From an uncultured Pigmentiphaga sp. (lineage in GTDB: Bacteria; Pseudomonadota; Gammaproteobacteria; Burkholderiales; Burkholderiaceae_B), in NCBI GenBank assembly GCA_937891425.1, contig CALAGD010000046.1:1-35096 (forward strand): DNA of 35,096 nt, in the 5' to 3' direction. A program made the position numbers and the translations under genes. Positions 32,068 through 35,096 of the stretch are shown here, one piece after another (positions within the stretch are counted from its first letter, which is position 1; each line of letters opens with the position of its first letter). The notes beneath the pieces were generated by a model. The model was not told the DNA's origin. It saw only the letters and a list, made by a program, of their open reading frames with translations, and ran no database searches.

Positions 32068-33918
32068 CTAGCGGCGTGCCTCGAGCGCTTCCCAGCGCTC
32101 CATCTTCTGGTTGATTTCGGCTTCGATGGCCGCAATCCGTTCGTTGATGGCGGCGGCTTTCTCCGGGCCGTCCCGATAGAGGTCGGGGTTGGCCAGCTGC
32201 GCAGACAGTTCCGCCTGTTCCTGTTCCAGGGCTTCGATCTGCGCGGGCAGTTCGTCCAGCTCGCGCTCTTCCCAGCTGGTCAGGCGCCCGCTGCGCGCAG
32301 CAGACTGGCGCGGTGGGCTTGCGCGTTGCGCGCTTGACGCTGGCTCCGGAGCGGGCCGTGCCGTACGTGCAGGGGCGCGTGCGTCGGCAGCCTTGCGTGA
32401 GGTGGGCGCGGTGTCGCCTCGTTGCGCGACCCAGTCGTCGTAGCCACCGACATAATCGCGCCATTGTCCGTCACCCTCGAACGCGATCACCTGGGTGACG
32501 ACGTTGTTCAGAAAGGCGCGGTCGTGGCTGACCAGGAACACGGTGCCGGAGTAGTCCTGCAGAAGGTCTTCCAGCAGTTCAAGCGTTTCGATGTCGAGGT
32601 CGTTGGTGGGCTCGTCGAGTACGAGCACATTGGCCGGACGGGCGAACAGCCGGGCGAGCAGCAGGCGTGCCCGTTCGCCACCCGACAGGCTCTTCACCGG
32701 CGAATGGGCGCGGGCAGGCGAGAAGAGGAAGTCTCCCAGGTAGCTCATGACGTGCTTGCGCTCGTTGCCGATCTCGACCCATTCGCTGCCCGGGTTGATG
32801 ACGTCGGCCAGCGTGGCTTCGGGGTCGAGTTGTTCGCGCATCTGGTCAAAATAGGCGACCTGCAGATTGGTGCCCAGACGCACGCTGCCGTCGTCGGGCT
32901 GCAGCTCACCCAGAATGAGCTTGAGCAAAGTGGTCTTGCCGGCGCCGTTGGGACCCACGATGCCGATGCGGTCGCCCCGCATGACGGTGGTGGAGTAGTT
33001 GCGAATGACGGTCTTGGTGCCGAAACGTTTGCTCACCTCGACAAGCTCGGCCACCAGCTTGCCCGAGCGTTGGCCGGCATCCACTGCCATGCTGACGTTC
33101 CCCATGCGCTCGCGCCGCTCCTGGCGTTGCCGGCGCAAGGCTTCCAGACGCCGCACTCGGCCTTCGTTGCGGGTACGCCGGGCTTCGATGCCCTTGCGGA
33201 TCCACACTTCTTCCTGGGCCAGCAGCTTGTCGAAGCGGGCGTTCTCGAGCGCTTCGGCGGCCAGCTGCTCGGCCTTGCGTTCCTGGTACGTGCTGAAGTT
33301 GCCGGGAAAGCTGCTCAGGCGGCCGCGGTCGAGTTCGACGATGCGGGTTGCGACCACGTCGAGGAAACGGCGGTCGTGCGTCACGACCACCACGCTGCCG
33401 GGAAAGGCCAGCAGGGTGGACTCCAGCCAGCTGATGCCCTCGAAGTCGAGGTGGTTGGTGGGTTCGTCAAGCAACAGCACATCGGGCTCGCGGGCGAGCG
33501 CCCGTGCCAGTGCCACGCGCTTGCGCATGCCGCCCGATAGTCCCGCGACCTTCAGCTCGGCGGGCAACTGCAGTCTGTCGAGCAGTGCATGCACCTGTGC
33601 CGGACGGCGCCAGCTGTCAGGGTCGCTCGGATCGGCCGGGTGGCTGGCGGTGTCGAGCACCGCCTCGAAGATGGTGTGATCCTCGTCGAGTTCCGGTTCC
33701 TGGGGAACGAACGCGGTCCGCACGCCGCTCTGGAACACGATCTGGCCATCGTCCGGCTCGATCTGGCCCGCCAGGATCCGGAGCAACGAAGATTTGCCGG
33801 TTCCATTGCGGCCGATCAGGCCGACCCGTTCCGCCGCCTCGAGCGTGAACGTGGCCCGATCGAGCAGCGGAAGGTGACCGTAGGCAAGGTGTGCGTCGGT
33901 TAACGTGATGAGTGCCAT
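32068..33918 (-). CDS. uup: ABC-F ATPase Uup
   Basis: A 616-residue ABC-F protein with two ATPase cassettes and no membrane domain. Cassette 1 has Walker A GRNGTGKS at 36-43, LSGGMRKRVALARAL and LLLDEPTNHLD; cassette 2 has GPNGAGKT, LSGGERARLLLARL and VLVLDEPTNDLD. The linker NEGRVRRLEALRRQRQERRE and a C-terminal coiled-coil of about 80 residues (ELDELPAQIEALEQEQAELS onward), preceded by an Ala/Pro/Arg-rich hinge, mark it as Uup (E. coli 635 aa). Uup acts on ribosomes and in transposon-excision or replication-fork phenotypes. It is convergent with the SDR gene. The start ATG 33918 has no visible Shine-Dalgarno and sits 10 nt after a terminator-like hairpin, which is odd. Confidence 0.92.
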   Translation of the reverse strand: MALITLTDAHLAYGHLPLLDRATFTLEAAERVGLIGRNGTGKSSLLRILAGQIEPDDGQIVFQSGVRTAFVPQEPELDEDHTIFEAVLDTASHPADPSDPDSWRRPAQVHALLDRLQLPAELKVAGLSGGMRKRVALARALAREPDVLLLDEPTNHLDFEGISWLESTLLAFPGSVVVVTHDRRFLDVVATRIVELDRGRLSSFPGNFSTYQERKAEQLAAEALENARFDKLLAQEEVWIRKGIEARRTRNEGRVRRLEALRRQRQERRERMGNVSMAVDAGQRSGKLVAELVEVSKRFGTKTVIRNYSTTVMRGDRIGIVGPNGAGKTTLLKLILGELQPDDGSVRLGTNLQVAYFDQMREQLDPEATLADVINPGSEWVEIGNERKHVMSYLGDFLFSPARAHSPVKSLSGGERARLLLARLFARPANVLVLDEPTNDLDIETLELLEDLLQDYSGTVFLVSHDRAFLNNVVTQVIAFEGDGQWRDYVGGYDDWVAQRGDTAPTSRKAADARAPARTARPAPEPASSAQRASPPRQSAARSGRLTSWEERELDELPAQIEALEQEQAELSAQLANPDLYRDGPEKAAAINERIAAIEAEINQKMERWEALEARR

Positions 33919-33924
33919 GACATC

Positions 33925-33948
33925 AAAACGCCCGGCCAGGGCCGGGCG
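33925..33948 (-). terminator. Terminator-like hairpin directly before uup
   Basis: Read on the minus strand, CGCCCGGC and GCCGGGCG (8-bp perfect arms, 33948-33929) with a 4-nt loop are followed by TTTTG (33928 onward). It fits a Rho-independent terminator for erpA. It ends only 6-10 nt before the uup start codon, so uup would begin essentially without leader unless a promoter lies inside or read-through occurs. Confidence 0.55.
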
Positions 33949-34079
33949 CGTGAAAGGGTTGGGACGCTGCCGAAACCCGGCGGCGCGGTGCGCTCTGCAC
34001 CTTCGTGCGGTGGGTCCGCCGCAGGTGGTGTTCAGGGGGTTTTCAGCGACTTCGTGGCATCCAGGAGGTGACGTCCCGA

Positions 34080-34448
34080 TCAGATCGAAAACGACGAACC
34101 GCAGCCGCAGGTGGTGGCGGCATTGGGGTTGCGAATGACGAATTGCGCCCCTTCGAGATCTTCCTTGTAGTCGATCTCGGCGCCCATGAGGTATTGCAGG
34201 CTGATCGGGTCGATCAGCAGTTGCACGCCGTTCTTGTCGAGGGTGGTGTCGTCGTCATTGACTACTTCATCGAAGGTGAAGCCGTACTGGAAGCCCGAGC
34301 AGCCACCGCCCTGAACGAAGACGCGCAGCTTGAGCGCATCGTTGTTTTCTTCCTCGATGAGCTCTTTCACTTTCTTCGCGGCCGCTTCGGTGAAGATGAG
34401 CGGCGCAGGCGGGGTATCGAGGTCGACGGTTTCTGCAGTTGGGTTCAT
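34080..34448 (-). CDS. erpA: Iron-sulfur cluster insertion protein ErpA
   Basis: A 122-residue A-type Fe-S carrier. The three cluster-binding cysteines are Cys50 (GGGCSGFQYGF), Cys114 and Cys116 (CGCGSSF) near the C-terminus. MNPTAETVDLDTPPAPLIFT is a typical betaproteobacterial N-terminus. It delivers Fe-S clusters to apoproteins such as those of isoprenoid synthesis. AAGGAG lies 7 nt upstream and overlaps the stop of the preceding DUF6776-like gene, so they are co-translated. Followed by a terminator and then uup; 33949-34079 shows nothing else. Confidence 0.96.
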   Translation of the reverse strand: MNPTAETVDLDTPPAPLIFTEAAAKKVKELIEEENNDALKLRVFVQGGGCSGFQYGFTFDEVVNDDDTTLDKNGVQLLIDPISLQYLMGAEIDYKEDLEGAQFVIRNPNAATTCGCGSSFSI

Positions 34449-34451
34449 GAA

Positions 34452-35096
34452 TTACTCCTTGGGAGTCAACGTACTGGTGTGTTCAGCCCGAACTGTTTTG
34501 CCTTCGAGCACGCGCACGGTAATGGTTCGCGGTGTGAAATCTGCCGGCAAGGCCAGATAGCCGCTGACGCGTTGATAGTGCCGGAAGTTGAGCGAAGCAG
34601 CGGATGCCGTGCCTGCCACAGGCGGGGTAGGGTTGGCTCCACTGGAAATGGGGGCAGTGGGTACCGGTTCAAGGTCTATGGTAGCACTTTCGCCATTCTG
34701 CTCGCCAGTTGCGGTAAAGCGCAGTGTGCCGGTGAAGTCGCGATCCGGACGACTGCTGCGCATGACCAGCAGCCGGTAGCGCAGGAGTCGACCTTCCGGT
34801 GTGAATTCGACGGCCCGGATGCTTACCTCCGAGCTGTTGCCGCTGTCGGGCAGCAGCTGCTCGAAGAAAGCGAGGTTCTCGCGCAGCTGGGCGGCCTTGT
34901 CCTGTGCGTCGGACAGCTGCTGGGCCAGGTGGGTCTTGGCCGCTTCCGCGACCGCAAGTTCGCCGCGCAGACGCCCGACCTGCGTTACCAGCGTACTGAT
35001 CTGGGCCCGGGTGTCCTGCAGCAGGCGCAAGGCATCCTGGGTGGTCTGCTTGAGGTGGAGGTTCTCGCCGACCGCCATGTCGAGGCGATTGCGCAG
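34452..35096 (-). CDS. DUF6776-like coiled-coil protein (5' end outside window)
   Basis: The frame runs open to the window edge (6 more codons above ATG 35078), so the gene is truncated. The visible 214 codons contain an alpha-helical coiled-coil (NLHLKQTTQDALRLLQDTRA and following, to about residue 90), the segment ENLAFFEQLLP and then a beta-rich C-terminal domain ending 3 bp before erpA. This is the layout of DUF6776 proteins, membrane-anchored coiled-coil proteins of unknown function found beside bactofilin and erpA genes in betaproteobacteria. A membrane anchor would lie upstream outside the window. Confidence 0.75.
   Translation of the reverse strand: MRNRLDMAVGENLHLKQTTQDALRLLQDTRAQISTLVTQVGRLRGELAVAEAAKTHLAQQLSDAQDKAAQLRENLAFFEQLLPDSGNSSEVSIRAVEFTPEGRLLRYRLLVMRSSRPDRDFTGTLRFTATGEQNGESATIDLEPVPTAPISSGANPTPPVAGTASAASLNFRHYQRVSGYLALPADFTPRTITVRVLEGKTVRAEHTSTLTPKE

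Noticed and set aside
1..35096. CRISPR arrays, insertion sequences, prophage genes, tRNA or rRNA genes
   Set aside because: No regularly spaced direct repeats, transposase or integrase motifs, or cloverleaf/rRNA sequences were seen on either strand.

Overview
The window is GC-rich and densely coded. It looks like chromosomal DNA of a betaproteobacterium of the order Burkholderiales, most likely family Alcaligenaceae (the Bordetella/Achromobacter/Pusillimonas type). This rests on two Bug/TctC periplasmic solute receptors, each inside a small catabolic-looking cluster beside a LysR regulator, on glyA-nrdR-ribD in one direction, and on divergent tyrS and M23-peptidase-anmK. This is inferred from gene content; no rRNA or tRNA gene is present to confirm it.

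Layout. (1) 1-3829, plus strand: the end of an FtsX-type ABC permease overlapping a lipocalin-like (AttH/CrtC) lipoprotein, then an AmpG muropeptide permease and a TRIC/UPF0126 membrane protein. (2) 3852-9381: a LysR regulator divergent from a probable operon of a small AroQ-type chorismate mutase-like protein, a Bug receptor and an FAD oxidoreductase, followed after a 527-bp gap by a metallo-beta-lactamase-fold hydrolase. (3) 9437-15940: a SulP/STAS anion transporter divergent from a 1095-residue fusion of beta-phosphoglucomutase-like HAD and GH65 phosphorylase, then a cystathionine beta-lyase-like PLP enzyme. (4) 15988-22725, minus strand: an M29-aminopeptidase/NicX-like protein with a striking paired palindromic operator, then ribD, nrdR, glyA, a YbhB/PEBP protein and tyrS. 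(5) 22973-25605, plus strand: M23 peptidase and anmK. (6) 25593-32041: a LysR regulator divergent from a thiamine-diphosphate enzyme, an aldehyde dehydrogenase, a second Bug receptor and a short-chain dehydrogenase. (7) 32068-35096, minus strand: ABC-F protein Uup, ErpA and a truncated DUF6776-like protein.

How the genes work together. Housekeeping blocks (peptidoglycan recycling and remodelling by ampG, anmK and M23; one-carbon, riboflavin and dNTP control by glyA, ribD and nrdR; tyrS; Fe-S maturation by erpA) alternate with accessory metabolic modules. The clearest module is region 6. Its enzymes would fit oxidation of a hydroxy acid or alcohol, decarboxylation of a 2-oxo acid by the ThDP enzyme and oxidation of the resulting aldehyde, with the Bug protein sensing or capturing the carboxylate. 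The substrate is unknown.

No CRISPR array, insertion sequence, prophage gene, tRNA or rRNA was seen. The most unusual signals are non-coding: two copies of a perfect 10-bp palindrome around the promoter of the M29-like gene, three stacked inverted repeats before the second Bug gene, a 13-bp inverted repeat between tyrS and the M23 gene, and a terminator-like hairpin directly against the uup start codon.
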